Below, in pieces: positions 8,639 to 16,941 of a stretch of DNA of 26,106 nucleotides. The notes under the pieces were generated by a model. That model ran no database searches. It had not been told where the DNA came from and saw nothing but the letters and a program-made list of their open reading frames with translations. The position numbers were made by a program, and so were the translations under genes. Source of the stretch: a virus; IMG/VR virus record IMGVR_UViG_3300037166_000040, positions 1 through 26,106 of that record. One strand, written 5' to 3'. Numbering within the stretch: position 1 is the stretch's first letter; every line of letters begins with the position of its first letter.

Positions 8639-9029
8639 TGGTATGTATAACCTTAAGAGTCACAGAGCAACGGTATAAACGAGTGTCGTCCTCGAACATG
8701 TCCGGGATAGACTGAACGTCAGTAAAGAGCACATTCGTCCCATCAGGCAGCGTACCCACATACAAATCGAACAGTTCGTGAATGGCTTGAATCGCATAAG
8801 CGGCATCGTGATATGTCAAACCCCACGTCGAGACATCCACCAAGGATTCGGTCGCCAGAATCGACTTTGCACCAACATCGACTCCGGCATACTTGCTGTT
8901 GACGACGGTGTAAGTGACAGCAGGGACGGTGAAGTTTAGAGGCAACACAGCTTGCATTACCCGATTGCCGACTATTGCTGACAGCGCCGGGGCATTGACC
9001 ATGGCTTGATAAAGTCCCTCGTATAGCAT
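8631..9029 (-). CDS. DUF3168 tail terminator/completion protein
   Basis: The 132-residue protein begins MLYEGLYQAMVNAPALSAIVGNRV and ends with a VTLKVIHTNG strand, the usual shape of DUF3168. Members act as tail terminator (lambda gpU-like) at the head-proximal end of the tail tube. It follows the head-tail joining gene directly (stop and start abut at 9029/9030) and overlaps the HK97 gp10 gene. The order gp6-like, joining protein, DUF3168 or gp10 and tube protein is standard for HK97-type phages. Confidence 0.9.
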   Translation of the reverse strand: MLYEGLYQAMVNAPALSAIVGNRVMQAVLPLNFTVPAVTYTVVNSKYAGVDVGAKSILATESLVDVSTWGLTYHDAAYAIQAIHELFDLYVGTLPDGTNVLFTDVQSIPDMFEDDTRLYRCSVTLKVIHTNG

Positions 9030-9386
9030 TTATGCCGCCACCTCGTTTAACACATAAGCTATGATTTGCAATTCGCGGTGCCGGAAATCCTTATCGAGCA
9101 AAGCCTGTATTACAAACGTCGTGCCTTCGCACACAATGCGGTCTGCAACTGAAATAGTCACTGAGGGGGTGTAGCGAATTACGATGTTATATGCAGACTG
9201 TGCGAGAAACTCCCCAGTGTTGTACAGCAGTTCACCACGGAGAACATCTATAGAACCCCACAGTGTCGCATAAGTAGTCCACGTGGTCAGCTCACCGCCA
9301 GCGTTAGGCGTACCGCCTAGCTGCTGAAAGCAAAGCCTTTTGTTGAGCTTTCCGCCCGGTGTAACCGCTGGATACGTCTTGGCCAT
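9030..9386 (-). CDS. Head-tail adaptor (SPP1 gp16/HK97 joining type)
   Basis: The 118-residue protein has GKLNKRLCFQQLGGTPNAGGE at the N-terminus, then TWTTYATLWGSIDVLRG, and a conserved NIVIRYTPSVTISVADRIVCEGTTF core. This is the pattern of the phage head-tail joining family (PF05521), a beta-barrel ring below the connector. Its start overlaps the stop of the gp6-like gene by one base, indicating coupling. Confidence 0.87.
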   Translation of the reverse strand: MAKTYPAVTPGGKLNKRLCFQQLGGTPNAGGELTTWTTYATLWGSIDVLRGELLYNTGEFLAQSAYNIVIRYTPSVTISVADRIVCEGTTFVIQALLDKDFRHRELQIIAYVLNEVAA

Positions 9387-10030
9387 TAGCGGAGATACCC
9401 CACTGGTTGAGACTTATAGCCTTTGAGGAGTAGCGAAGCTGCGTTATTTGTAGTCATTGAGTCGCCGCGATTCTCCCACCAGTCGGTGATGAGCAAGCGC
9501 ATTGCAACCAGAATTGTCTCCGGCACGAACGTGTCATACCCGGCGACAAATTGAATCTGCACAGCGTTGCGAATTGTCCAGTTGAACGGCCAGTAGTAAT
9601 TGCTGACCGGGTAAATGCAACCGGGGTTGGATGCGGTGTCAACGGTGTATAGTGATGGGTCAAGCGTCTGGTATGTGCCGCCGTATGAGGGCATGTACTG
9701 CACGGACGTTATCGACTGCAATGGAGCTTTAGGGATTCTCAGAACCTGATTCTCTGACCACCAGTTCTGGAATCTGTTGATGGTGTTTCTGGCCGGACCA
9801 GTATTCTCCTGCCAGCCATACGGAAAGGAGTCCAGCCAGTATGTCCAATTGCTTGTAATCAGAGAACGGCCAGTAATTGTCTCCGCTCTCTCACGGGCAG
9901 CAGTGATCAGACCCGTAATGAGCGTGTCATCGGTCGTGTCGGTCGTGTCGATTTTCAGGAAGTTCTTTACGTCAGCAAGAGCCAGAGGTTCACTGCCCGT
10001 GTTTGAATTCCATTGTAAGGATATGGACAT
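9386..10030 (-). CDS. gp6-like head-tail connector protein
   Basis: The protein has 214 residues. LALADVKNFLKIDTTDTTDDTLI at the N-terminus followed by a helix containing AARERAETITGRSLI is the signature of the gp6-like connector family. The C-terminal half contains TILVAMRLLITDWWENR, also typical of the longer members. It forms a ring under the portal in HK97-type virions. The gene runs head to tail with the small upstream gene (abutting at 10030/10031). Confidence 0.88.
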   Translation of the reverse strand: MSISLQWNSNTGSEPLALADVKNFLKIDTTDTTDDTLITGLITAARERAETITGRSLITSNWTYWLDSFPYGWQENTGPARNTINRFQNWWSENQVLRIPKAPLQSITSVQYMPSYGGTYQTLDPSLYTVDTASNPGCIYPVSNYYWPFNWTIRNAVQIQFVAGYDTFVPETILVAMRLLITDWWENRGDSMTTNNAASLLLKGYKSQPVGYLR

Positions 10031-10222
10031 TTATAGCCTCTTGGTTTTACGCACGGCCTTTTCATAGGGCGGCTTCGTTGCGGTCTCTACTACTGGTGTG
10101 ACCGTCACAGCCAGACCAGCAGCTAACCACTCGGCGGCAATCTCGTCGGGCACGTCCACGACAGAGCCGCGAATCATCATCGTTGGGATGTACAGAAATG
10201 ACTGGGTGAGTTTAATTAGCAT
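10031..10222 (-). CDS. Small head-region protein of unknown function
   Basis: This 63-residue frame contains GSVVDVPDEIAAEWLAAGLAV, a pattern seen in many small phage proteins encoded between capsid and connector genes, and ends in a basic tail (KKPYEKAVRKTKR-like). No enzymatic motif is visible. Abutment with the gp6-like gene and placement 15 nt after a strong hairpin support it as real. The function is unknown; related genes are usually annotated hypothetical. Confidence 0.7.
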   Translation of the reverse strand: MLIKLTQSFLYIPTMMIRGSVVDVPDEIAAEWLAAGLAVTVTPVVETATKPPYEKAVRKTKRL

Positions 10223-10237
10223 GGATTCCTTGGTTAT

Positions 10238-10260
10238 GGGGGCTGGGTTGAGCAGCCCCC
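10238..10260 (-). terminator. Strong hairpin after the capsid gene, no U-tract
   Basis: On the minus strand GGGGGCTG, a 7-nt loop, and CAGCCCCC form a perfect 8-bp GC-rich stem 10 nt after the capsid stop. What follows is ATAACCAAGG rather than a T-run. It may protect or partially terminate the abundant capsid mRNA. Confidence 0.5.
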
Positions 10261-10269
10261 GGTTATGGT

Positions 10270-11430
10270 TTAGGCGTGGACGGTGAGGGACAGGACCGGA
10301 GGCATCCCAGCGTTAAGGACAACACCACCCGCACGGGCAAAGGCCACGTAAGCGACCTGATTCTGTGCCATGTAGAGTTGGTCAAGGAACTTGACGCGGA
10401 TGCCGGGGTTTACCTCGCGGAGCATATAACCCTGTTTGAAATCGCCGAACTGCATAGCAACGGCAGAGGCCGCTACGTTGGGCAGGTACTGGTTAATCTT
10501 GACTGGGTAGCCCAAGATTCCACCGGCGTAACCTGTGGTGGGAGCATCAGTGTACGGAGTGAAGATTGGACGACCGTTGTTGTCGAGAATCTCCAGTACA
10601 TAGCCCATCGTGGCCGTGTTGAAGGCCAAGCAAGCATCAGCCGTATACGCCGGGTCAAGCGTGGTGATAAGGCTGATAATGTCCTTGTAAGTGACCGTGC
10701 CTGATGCGCCACTCGTGACACCAGCAGTGATGGAAGTCAAGCCAGCGATGTTGGAGCCGTTGCCGGTCGTAATCCACTGAGACACATTGCGGATGTAGCG
10801 GGTATAAATGTCCGAAACTACCTGAGCCTGAATGTCGAACGCAGCATCCGTAATCAAGCTGTTATCCAGTAAGAGCGGGTTGAAGCGCAGGTCATCAATC
10901 GAGATGGTGGGACCGGCAGATACAGTCGGGTCGGTCGTAGTCAGACCGGCAGAGTTGAGTACCCAGGCGTTTGACAGGTCATTCCAGTAAGGGACTTTCA
11001 CGGGAGCGCCGGTCTCGGTTGCCATCTTGCCAACGAGGTCATAAATCTGCCCCGGAGACTTCTTGGCGACCACAGGCTGTGCGACAAAGGTTGGAATCAG
11101 GATGCCATCAGCGGACACCTGAAGTTCACGAGTTTCAATCTTGCCGGTACGAAGGTAGTTGCGGAATGCCTTGCCGGTTGCTTCTTGGTCTACGGCATCC
11201 GAAGAGCCGGTATTAGAAAGATTCAACGCCTTGGCGCGAGTCTCTTCGGTGCGCTGCTCTTCGGCCTCAAAAGACTGAATCAGAGAATCCAGACCCTTGG
11301 CATCGGCCAGCATGGCTTCCACCTTGGTGCGTAGCTCGGTGGTAAACAGCTTCATGTCTGAGGGCACCAGTGCGTTTGCGTCAGCTACCAACTTGGCACG
11401 CTGTTCGCGGAGTACAATTGCTTTGCTCAT
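10270..11430 (-). CDS. HK97-family major capsid protein
   Basis: The 386-residue protein has the HK97 layout. A helical, charged N-terminal scaffold (delta) domain covers about residues 1-110, including IQSFEAEEQRTEETRAKAL. The mature-fold region follows, containing GILIPTFVAQPVV, AWVLNSAGLTTTDP and GYAGGILGYPVKINQYLP. The coupled protease gene lies upstream and is expected to remove the delta domain after prohead assembly. The ATG is preceded by an AT-rich leader with a 6-bp hairpin at 11443-11459; no strong Shine-Dalgarno is seen. Confidence 0.95.
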   Translation of the reverse strand: MSKAIVLREQRAKLVADANALVPSDMKLFTTELRTKVEAMLADAKGLDSLIQSFEAEEQRTEETRAKALNLSNTGSSDAVDQEATGKAFRNYLRTGKIETRELQVSADGILIPTFVAQPVVAKKSPGQIYDLVGKMATETGAPVKVPYWNDLSNAWVLNSAGLTTTDPTVSAGPTISIDDLRFNPLLLDNSLITDAAFDIQAQVVSDIYTRYIRNVSQWITTGNGSNIAGLTSITAGVTSGASGTVTYKDIISLITTLDPAYTADACLAFNTATMGYVLEILDNNGRPIFTPYTDAPTTGYAGGILGYPVKINQYLPNVAASAVAMQFGDFKQGYMLREVNPGIRVKFLDQLYMAQNQVAYVAFARAGGVVLNAGMPPVLSLTVHA

Positions 11431-11562
11431 TATGTAAAACTCAATAGGGGTTGCCTATTCACTGCGTTGTTGCTTTACGGCTTGCGGCGTGCAAGCTCTG
11501 GCGGGTTGTTGTTATCTCGCTTGCCCATTCAAGGGCCGCACTTGGCAGCGAAGTATATTGTG
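11431..11562 (-). other. Capsid mRNA leader with two hairpins
   Basis: This 132-bp gap between protease and capsid genes holds no open frame of note. Its minus strand contains GCTTGC-ACGCC-GCAAGC (11480-11496) and AATAGG-CAACC-CCTATT (11443-11459). The latter ends 12 nt before the capsid ATG. They may act in mRNA processing or translation control; no convincing -35/-10 pair was seen. Confidence 0.35.
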
Positions 11563-12270
11563 TTAAAACTCTTTAGCGACTTCTAAAGCCAGCATGATAG
11601 CTCTTATATTTTGGCAATCACAGTTAGGGTCATTGCAATCTTCATTGCTGCAAATGGCGCAAGCATCAGCTTGGCACTGCTCACAATCACACTGGCAGTC
11701 ACCCTCTGCATTGTCATCGAGGGCCACGTCCGGGATGTCCGGGTTATCACGAGTTTCAGGGATGGTGATTTCCCCATCGGGAAACATACTCCGCAATTGA
11801 GCCGAGGGGCTTGAATAGGCGGGGAAGGTGACACCGACTGAGACTTCATAAAGTTCTGTATCCTTGACCGTGCGAATGTTTCTGCCTTCGGCGTCAGCAG
11901 TCCAGGAGTCGGCAACGGTGCAGAATCCGAAAGAGCAGCCTGTTACATCACCCCGGCTAACGCTGATCTTCAGATCTCGTGCCGCCGTGGTGTCGGGTAG
12001 ATCGCACTCGAAGGCCAGTCCCTTGTTATCTTCATGAAGCCGCAGCGTGCCACTCGCCGTATTGCCAAGGCAATGGTCGGTGTTGTGATTAGCCAAAGCA
12101 CGGATGGCTGTACCGGCTGTCAATGAAGACGAGAAGCAACCAGGAGACAGCATTTCGCGGAATCCGCCCAGGTCTTCCGACAAGGAATTGAATCGTGCGA
12201 TGTACCCCGTAAGGATGTTGCCAGTGGTTTGCAAATCCGATGTAGTTGACCTAATTTCGCGTTTCTTCAT
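11563..12270 (-). CDS. HK97-family prohead protease with Cys-rich C-terminal tail
   Basis: The protein has 235 residues. The N-terminal 155 residues match the HK97 prohead protease: GYIARFNSLSEDLGGFREML, the catalytic His in ALANHN (H62) and the catalytic Ser in GDVTGCSFGF (S113). It cleaves the capsid scaffold domain and itself. Residues 192-219 hold nine Cys in 28 positions (CxCxCxxC, CxxC, C, CxC), which could bind metal or iron-sulfur. Comparable Cys tails occur in some phage proteases, but I know no assigned role. The gene overlaps the portal gene by 20 bp and precedes the capsid gene. Confidence 0.93.
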   Translation of the reverse strand: MKKREIRSTTSDLQTTGNILTGYIARFNSLSEDLGGFREMLSPGCFSSSLTAGTAIRALANHNTDHCLGNTASGTLRLHEDNKGLAFECDLPDTTAARDLKISVSRGDVTGCSFGFCTVADSWTADAEGRNIRTVKDTELYEVSVGVTFPAYSSPSAQLRSMFPDGEITIPETRDNPDIPDVALDDNAEGDCQCDCEQCQADACAICSNEDCNDPNCDCQNIRAIMLALEVAKEF

Positions 12271-13945
12271 CTGTAATGTCCTTCAACTTTTCTTTAGCTC
12301 TAATTTCGGCGGCGTCTTCTTCAATAGCGAAGACAAGACTTTTCAATAACTTTCTGAATTCGGCGTCGGCGGTTGTCTTGCCGATCCTGGTCTCAAGGCC
12401 GGTGAGGTATTTATCAATTGCCTTTTGTTCGGATGGACCGGCCATATTGCCGATTCTGAAATATGCACCGGCTGCGTTACAGACCGGCGTCAATGTCTGA
12501 GCTATCGCGGCTGTATCTTTCCTGCTGCGACTCTGGAGTCTGCTGTATGCATCATTGAAGAGAGGCTCAAGCACAGACCTTGGCTGCTGTTTCTGAACCT
12601 GCTGTATCATCTGCGTTGCTTTTGCTGCTTGCACAGTCTCAGGGTCGTTGTTGTCAGCGTCAGTCTTTTCATCCGGGCTGGTATCAGTGGGGTCGGTGTC
12701 TGTCTCTTCCGGCACTGAATCCTGCGCAGCATCGACATAGTTTAACGGACGAATATATACGTCACCGCCCTCGACAGACTCCATGCCCAACTGCTCCCTG
12801 ATGTCGTTGGCCGACAGCCAGCCGCCCATTCTGCCCGCAGTTTGCTTGGCTGTGAGTGTCAGTGTGTCTGCTGCTAGAAGTCCATCCAAGTAGTGGCGGA
12901 GGGTGTACTGGTTAGCCGCACGACCCACCGAGGGGAGCAACTTATATTGAAATTCTTGCTGAATCTTAGTCAGCCACGGTTGCAATGAGTATGAAAGAAA
13001 CTCTCTGTTCTGCGCTTCCACCGTCGACTTAAGAATTTTCTCTGTGGACCCCACCATGTAACCGGGCACGCGCATAAATGCAGCTATTTCGTCTCGCGTG
13101 TACTTGGATGTGGTCGTATACTCGGCAAGTGCATTATCGTCTGTCTCGACCGGGACAATCTTTACACCGTTTGGAAGATTGGCAACCCGCCATGCATTTG
13201 CACCCGTGGATAGCGCCTCTACATCAAGACGCATTTCTGTCATTTCTTCAGGCGTTAAGTCATGGTCAGCTTGCAAAAAGAAGCTATTACGCGCCCCATT
13301 AGCGTAGAATCGAGCGCCAAAACGAGCGGCTACCATTGCTAAACCGATGCACTGACGAGCCATCCTGATAAAAGCCGTTCCTTGCAAACCATCGAAGGAG
13401 AAGCCAACAATGTGAAGCATATCCTCAGACTTGATCGTTGCAGGTAATCCATCGGCGGTATCGGTTGTCTCAAAAGTGAGCAGGCCATTCTTACGAACCG
13501 GCTTTGTCTTCCAGGGGCACAGCGGCCACAGTGCTACAGGCCGCGCTCCGCTTGAATCGCGTTCAATCTTGGCGTATGCATTCGACCAACCGGCTGCTGC
13601 TGTCATGAGCGTTTGAAAGAACACCGTTGCGGACATTTGCGGGTTGGGCCGCTCGGTAAGCAGATAGTAGAGATAATGGTCAGGCGCCGGACGCTGCCCG
13701 CGTGGCATCTTCTCATACACACGCAGGGGCAAGGAACCAATCGACTCTGAAAGAATACGGACGCAGGTAAGGTACGTGGGAACTTCAAACGCTGTGCGCT
13801 CATTGACAGATTCATTACTATCGGTGAATGTCCCCATTCCAAGAGCGGTAAGTCCAGCGGCAAGTGAGACCCCAGATTGGTTAAGGTTCACGCCGTCACG
13901 CTTTTCGAGCGGGAAGCTAAGATTAAGACTAATCAATTCGTTCAT
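12251..13945 (-). CDS. HK97-family portal protein, long form
   Basis: The protein has 564 residues. The core has the HK97 portal pattern: VPTYLTCVRILSESIGSLPL near residue 55, YLLTERPNPQMSATVFFQTL near 130, MLHIVGFSFDGLQGTAFI near 190, and DEIAAFMRVPGYMVG followed by AQNREFLSYSLQPWLTKIQQEF. Twelve copies form the DNA channel and the terminase dock. The region after about residue 420 is an acidic linker (DTDPTDTSPDEKTDADNND) plus a helical domain, making this protein longer than the usual 400-430 residues. It precedes and overlaps the protease gene and follows terL by 12 nt. Confidence 0.95.
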   Translation of the reverse strand: MNELISLNLSFPLEKRDGVNLNQSGVSLAAGLTALGMGTFTDSNESVNERTAFEVPTYLTCVRILSESIGSLPLRVYEKMPRGQRPAPDHYLYYLLTERPNPQMSATVFFQTLMTAAAGWSNAYAKIERDSSGARPVALWPLCPWKTKPVRKNGLLTFETTDTADGLPATIKSEDMLHIVGFSFDGLQGTAFIRMARQCIGLAMVAARFGARFYANGARNSFFLQADHDLTPEEMTEMRLDVEALSTGANAWRVANLPNGVKIVPVETDDNALAEYTTTSKYTRDEIAAFMRVPGYMVGSTEKILKSTVEAQNREFLSYSLQPWLTKIQQEFQYKLLPSVGRAANQYTLRHYLDGLLAADTLTLTAKQTAGRMGGWLSANDIREQLGMESVEGGDVYIRPLNYVDAAQDSVPEETDTDPTDTSPDEKTDADNNDPETVQAAKATQMIQQVQKQQPRSVLEPLFNDAYSRLQSRSRKDTAAIAQTLTPVCNAAGAYFRIGNMAGPSEQKAIDKYLTGLETRIGKTTADAEFRKLLKSLVFAIEEDAAEIRAKEKLKDITDEETRN

Positions 13946-13957
13946 TCATGCCGCCGT

Positions 13958-15637
13958 TTAGAAAAACGTGATTCTCGTATATTTACGCTCAGAAGATGGT
14001 GCTTGAATCGCCTGAGACAAAGCAATAATTGTTGCGACGGGACCGTCGATCTTATCCTCTGGCTTATTCTTGCGAGGGAAGATGTTGTCGTTAAAATCCG
14101 TCTTAATCTCGACGTTCCCCATTTGCCAGTTCATGCATGGGTTATTGTCGTGGTGCATCGTTCCATTCAGCACACCGGATTCGAGCCGTTTCATCGGTTC
14201 TGACAGGAATTTAACTTGCTGAGGAACCTTGACACGCATTATCCCTGTGCGTGATTCAAATTGCTGCGTTATGTCGGTTGCGCCCCACGGGTCATAACAT
14301 AGAGCTTTGACATTGTATTTATCAACGTCCTTTATCAAGTCTGCGGAGATTCTTGCAAAGTCAATCTCCGCTCCCTCGGTTGAAACTAAATAACCGTCAT
14401 GCACCCACTTTTGATAGTGCTGGCACGTTGGGTCGGTTGTCCTTGCTTCCGGCAGATAGAATCGCGGCACGATGTAATAGTGATACTTGCCGTCCTGCAA
14501 CCTGCGAAACACCTTGACCACTGCCGCTATATCTACTGCCGAGGCCAAGTCAAGCCCTATAAAACACTCGCAACTCTTGAGGAACTCTTCGGTGAGGAAT
14601 GATTCGTCTACACCTGAAGTTTGCCAATTAGTCGCATTCATCCATGCCGTTGTCGCGGTCATCCACTGGTTCAAATGCTTACAGCGGAAGATGTTTTGCT
14701 TCGCCGAGTTGCGGACAGCCTCGGCTTGGTCTAAAAGGAGTGCCTCTTCATCATTGCTAATACCCAGATTTGGGTTTGCCATAACGAGTGCATCACGAGT
14801 TGTCCAGTCTGTCTCCGGGTCTACCGTGTAAATAATCCCAAACAGCCGGTCGTTTTCTACCGTGCCGTCTAATACTCTCTCAACTTCCCTTTGCTTCTCA
14901 AGGCAAGGGCTTTGAGTTGAAACACCAGCCGTTGAAATCTCTAACAGGAGCGAGTTCTTGCGCTTATTGGCACCCGTCTTGAAGCAGTCGTACTGTACCG
15001 CATCTAATGCCTGATGCCACTCATCCAGCACCGCAAGATAGATACTCGCTCCGTCCTTTGGTTCTCGGATGACTGACTTAAAACGGGAACGAGTAGAACT
15101 CTGGTAGATGCTTTTTGCTGCTACTGTAATGCCATATCGCTTTGTGAGCTCCGGTACTTGCTCCAGCATCGCTTTCGCTGGCCTGAATACCTCATGGGCT
15201 TGCTCCTCTGACGCAGCACCGCAGTATGACTCCGCCCCAGGCTCACCATCGAAGAAAGTCATCCATATTGCAATGATGGCTGCTAATGGACTCTTACCGT
15301 TTCCACGCGGAACCAAGATGAAGGCTTCCCTGTACTTGCGTGTTCCATTCTCATCAATAAATCCGAAGATATTGCAGAGAATGAATACCTGCCAATCCTC
15401 TAACCTGAAACGCTGCCCTTGTAGCCGACCTTTTTCATGCCGCATTAACTCGGCAACCCTGCAAACCTCATTCGCAATATCCGGTACAAAATACCAACGA
15501 CTCTCTGCGTTGCGGAGGTCAGTTAAGAAGCGTTTCGCTGCTAACTTTACCCATTTGCAAGATATAATCTTGCCGGTCGTTACCCGTTGGGCGTACAAAA
15601 TTGCGCGTTCCGCGTAACTCAAAATCTCTATTGTCAC
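13958..15637 (-). CDS. terL: Terminase large subunit
   Basis: The 559-residue packaging motor has an N-terminal ATPase and a C-terminal RNase H-fold nuclease. Walker A is VPRGNGKS (109-116) and Walker B with catalytic Glu is LAVLDE (201-206). The nuclease acidic residues are in GLDLAS (D363), CYDPWGA (D449) and IDGPVA (D531). This is the HK97/lambdoid-related Terminase_1 type that pairs with P27 small subunits and often makes cos ends. The start is a GTG at 15637, directly after the TAA of the small subunit gene (TAAGTG). All key residues are intact. Confidence 0.97.
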   Translation of the reverse strand: MTIEILSYAERAILYAQRVTTGKIISCKWVKLAAKRFLTDLRNAESRWYFVPDIANEVCRVAELMRHEKGRLQGQRFRLEDWQVFILCNIFGFIDENGTRKYREAFILVPRGNGKSPLAAIIAIWMTFFDGEPGAESYCGAASEEQAHEVFRPAKAMLEQVPELTKRYGITVAAKSIYQSSTRSRFKSVIREPKDGASIYLAVLDEWHQALDAVQYDCFKTGANKRKNSLLLEISTAGVSTQSPCLEKQREVERVLDGTVENDRLFGIIYTVDPETDWTTRDALVMANPNLGISNDEEALLLDQAEAVRNSAKQNIFRCKHLNQWMTATTAWMNATNWQTSGVDESFLTEEFLKSCECFIGLDLASAVDIAAVVKVFRRLQDGKYHYYIVPRFYLPEARTTDPTCQHYQKWVHDGYLVSTEGAEIDFARISADLIKDVDKYNVKALCYDPWGATDITQQFESRTGIMRVKVPQQVKFLSEPMKRLESGVLNGTMHHDNNPCMNWQMGNVEIKTDFNDNIFPRKNKPEDKIDGPVATIIALSQAIQAPSSERKYTRITFF

Positions 15638-16165
15638 TTACGCATCCCTATTAAATAATTCTGTGACTGGTGGTCTGCTAAAGTTTCCACGTGGTATTGA
15701 TATTGCAAACTCGTCATCTACACTCGGTTTTACCGACTCTGCTGACAATCTTGTACGGGATGATGGGCTGAGTCCTAGCTCCGCTCCAAACTTTCTCATC
15801 TGATCAGCCGCAGTGTTGATAATCCCTATCAACGGATTTTGCATCGGATAACCCGTTTTGGTTCCGACAACCAGAACAGACTTCCCCTTGGTGCGTCTTA
15901 ACTCGTTTAGTTCGGCTGTAGCCTCTGACCATCGGGAATACGCATCGCAATAGCTGGCAAGCATTGCCCGGTCTACGGAAGTCAGCAGTCCAACTGCTAT
16001 TAGCTCCTTGCTTATGCGCGTCCACTCCCGCTTTGCAGTAGCATCGAGACAGGACGGGCAGGTGGGGATACCAGATGGCTTTGGTTCGTTCTGATTCAAA
16101 GGACGATGACCGGGATTTCCAGCAAGCTCTTTACTTATCGTGGGTTTAGGCTTTCTACCTGGCAT
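15638..16165 (-). CDS. terS: Terminase small subunit, P27 family
   Basis: The 175-residue protein opens MPGRKPKPTISKELAGNPGHRPLN, the characteristic P27-family start. The helical core includes AKREWTRISKELIAVGLLTSVDRAMLASYCDAYSRW-like sequence, and GLSPSSRTRL lies near residue 135. It recognises the packaging site and loads TerL. Its ATG overlaps the stop of the formyltransferase gene at 16165 (one base), so the accessory cassette upstream is on the same transcript as packaging. Confidence 0.94.
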   Translation of the reverse strand: MPGRKPKPTISKELAGNPGHRPLNQNEPKPSGIPTCPSCLDATAKREWTRISKELIAVGLLTSVDRAMLASYCDAYSRWSEATAELNELRRTKGKSVLVVGTKTGYPMQNPLIGIINTAADQMRKFGAELGLSPSSRTRLSAESVKPSVDDEFAISIPRGNFSRPPVTELFNRDA

Positions 16166-16941
16166 TATTTACCTTGTCCGTCTCCGTCGAGACTTTCCAG
16201 CTCGTATCGAAGGCTGGTAGTACCAAGCTGTGGCAGCTCTGGGCGGAAGAGTGGTGGCCTGTCGAACGACGGCTCCCAGGTGGCGCAGCTCTCGTCCTGC
16301 GGAACCCTGACCGCGAGGCCGTGGTCCAGGTCGGCCAGCGTCTTCAGGAGCAAGCGGACTCCAAGCGGGGCAAGCTGCTCACGCCAGAGGCTCTCGGCTG
16401 TTTCGCCGGGTCGCACAAAGACGTGCTGCTGGGCCGCAATTGGCCCCGCGTCGATCTCGTTCGTTAGCCAGTACACCGAGCCGCCTGTGACTTTGTCGCC
16501 GTCGTGGATCGCCCACCGCACCGCGTCACGGCCCTTGTGAAGAGGAAGCAGAGAGGGGTGAAAGCCGATAGCCCCAAAGGTTGCCCGATCCCGCGTCTTG
16601 CGACCTATAAAATCATGAGAGTGGGCAGCGACGATGATGTCTGTGCCGGAGGGCAGCGAGTCGGCGCGAACCTCTGGCTGCCAGGGAATTCGGAGGCGTT
16701 CAGCGGTTGCCCTTACCCTGTCGAAGACCTGTACTCCGTCGGTTGAAAGATGATCTGCGAACGGCGGACTGGACACACCGAGGACACAGTACCTTTTAGC
16801 GATGGCTTCGAGTACAGACGCTCCGAATTGTTTCTGACGCAGAGGAAGACGTTCATCAAGTCTGTTTTTGCTCCGGCAATCCGTAGTAGCGGAAGCCTTG
16901 AATGGCTCGGAAATGACCGCCGAATCCTGTTCCAGGCGCAA
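16165..16941 (-). CDS. Formyltransferase-fold protein with apparent 5' frameshift
   Basis: The core of this frame is a methionyl-tRNA/GAR formyltransferase catalytic domain: GFHPSLLPLHKGRDAVRW, GGSVYWLTNEIDAGPIA and VRPGETAESLWREQL. His128 and Asp164 are 36 apart, as in E. coli Fmt (H108, D144). However, Gly126 replaces the catalytic Asn (two before the His). The frame opens upstream to an ATG at 16941, overlapping the previous gene by 86 bp. A better start is the ATG at 16854-16856, overlapping that gene's stop as TGATG. From it the other frame reads MNVFLC and then should continue as QKQFGASVLEAIAKR, but one base is missing near 16837-16839. The substrate is unknown; it may supply a formyl group in DNA modification. 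Confidence 0.8.
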   Translation of the reverse strand: MRLEQDSAVISEPFKASATTDCRSKNRLDERLPLRQKQFGASVLEAIAKRYCVLGVSSPPFADHLSTDGVQVFDRVRATAERLRIPWQPEVRADSLPSGTDIIVAAHSHDFIGRKTRDRATFGAIGFHPSLLPLHKGRDAVRWAIHDGDKVTGGSVYWLTNEIDAGPIAAQQHVFVRPGETAESLWREQLAPLGVRLLLKTLADLDHGLAVRVPQDESCATWEPSFDRPPLFRPELPQLGTTSLRYELESLDGDGQGK

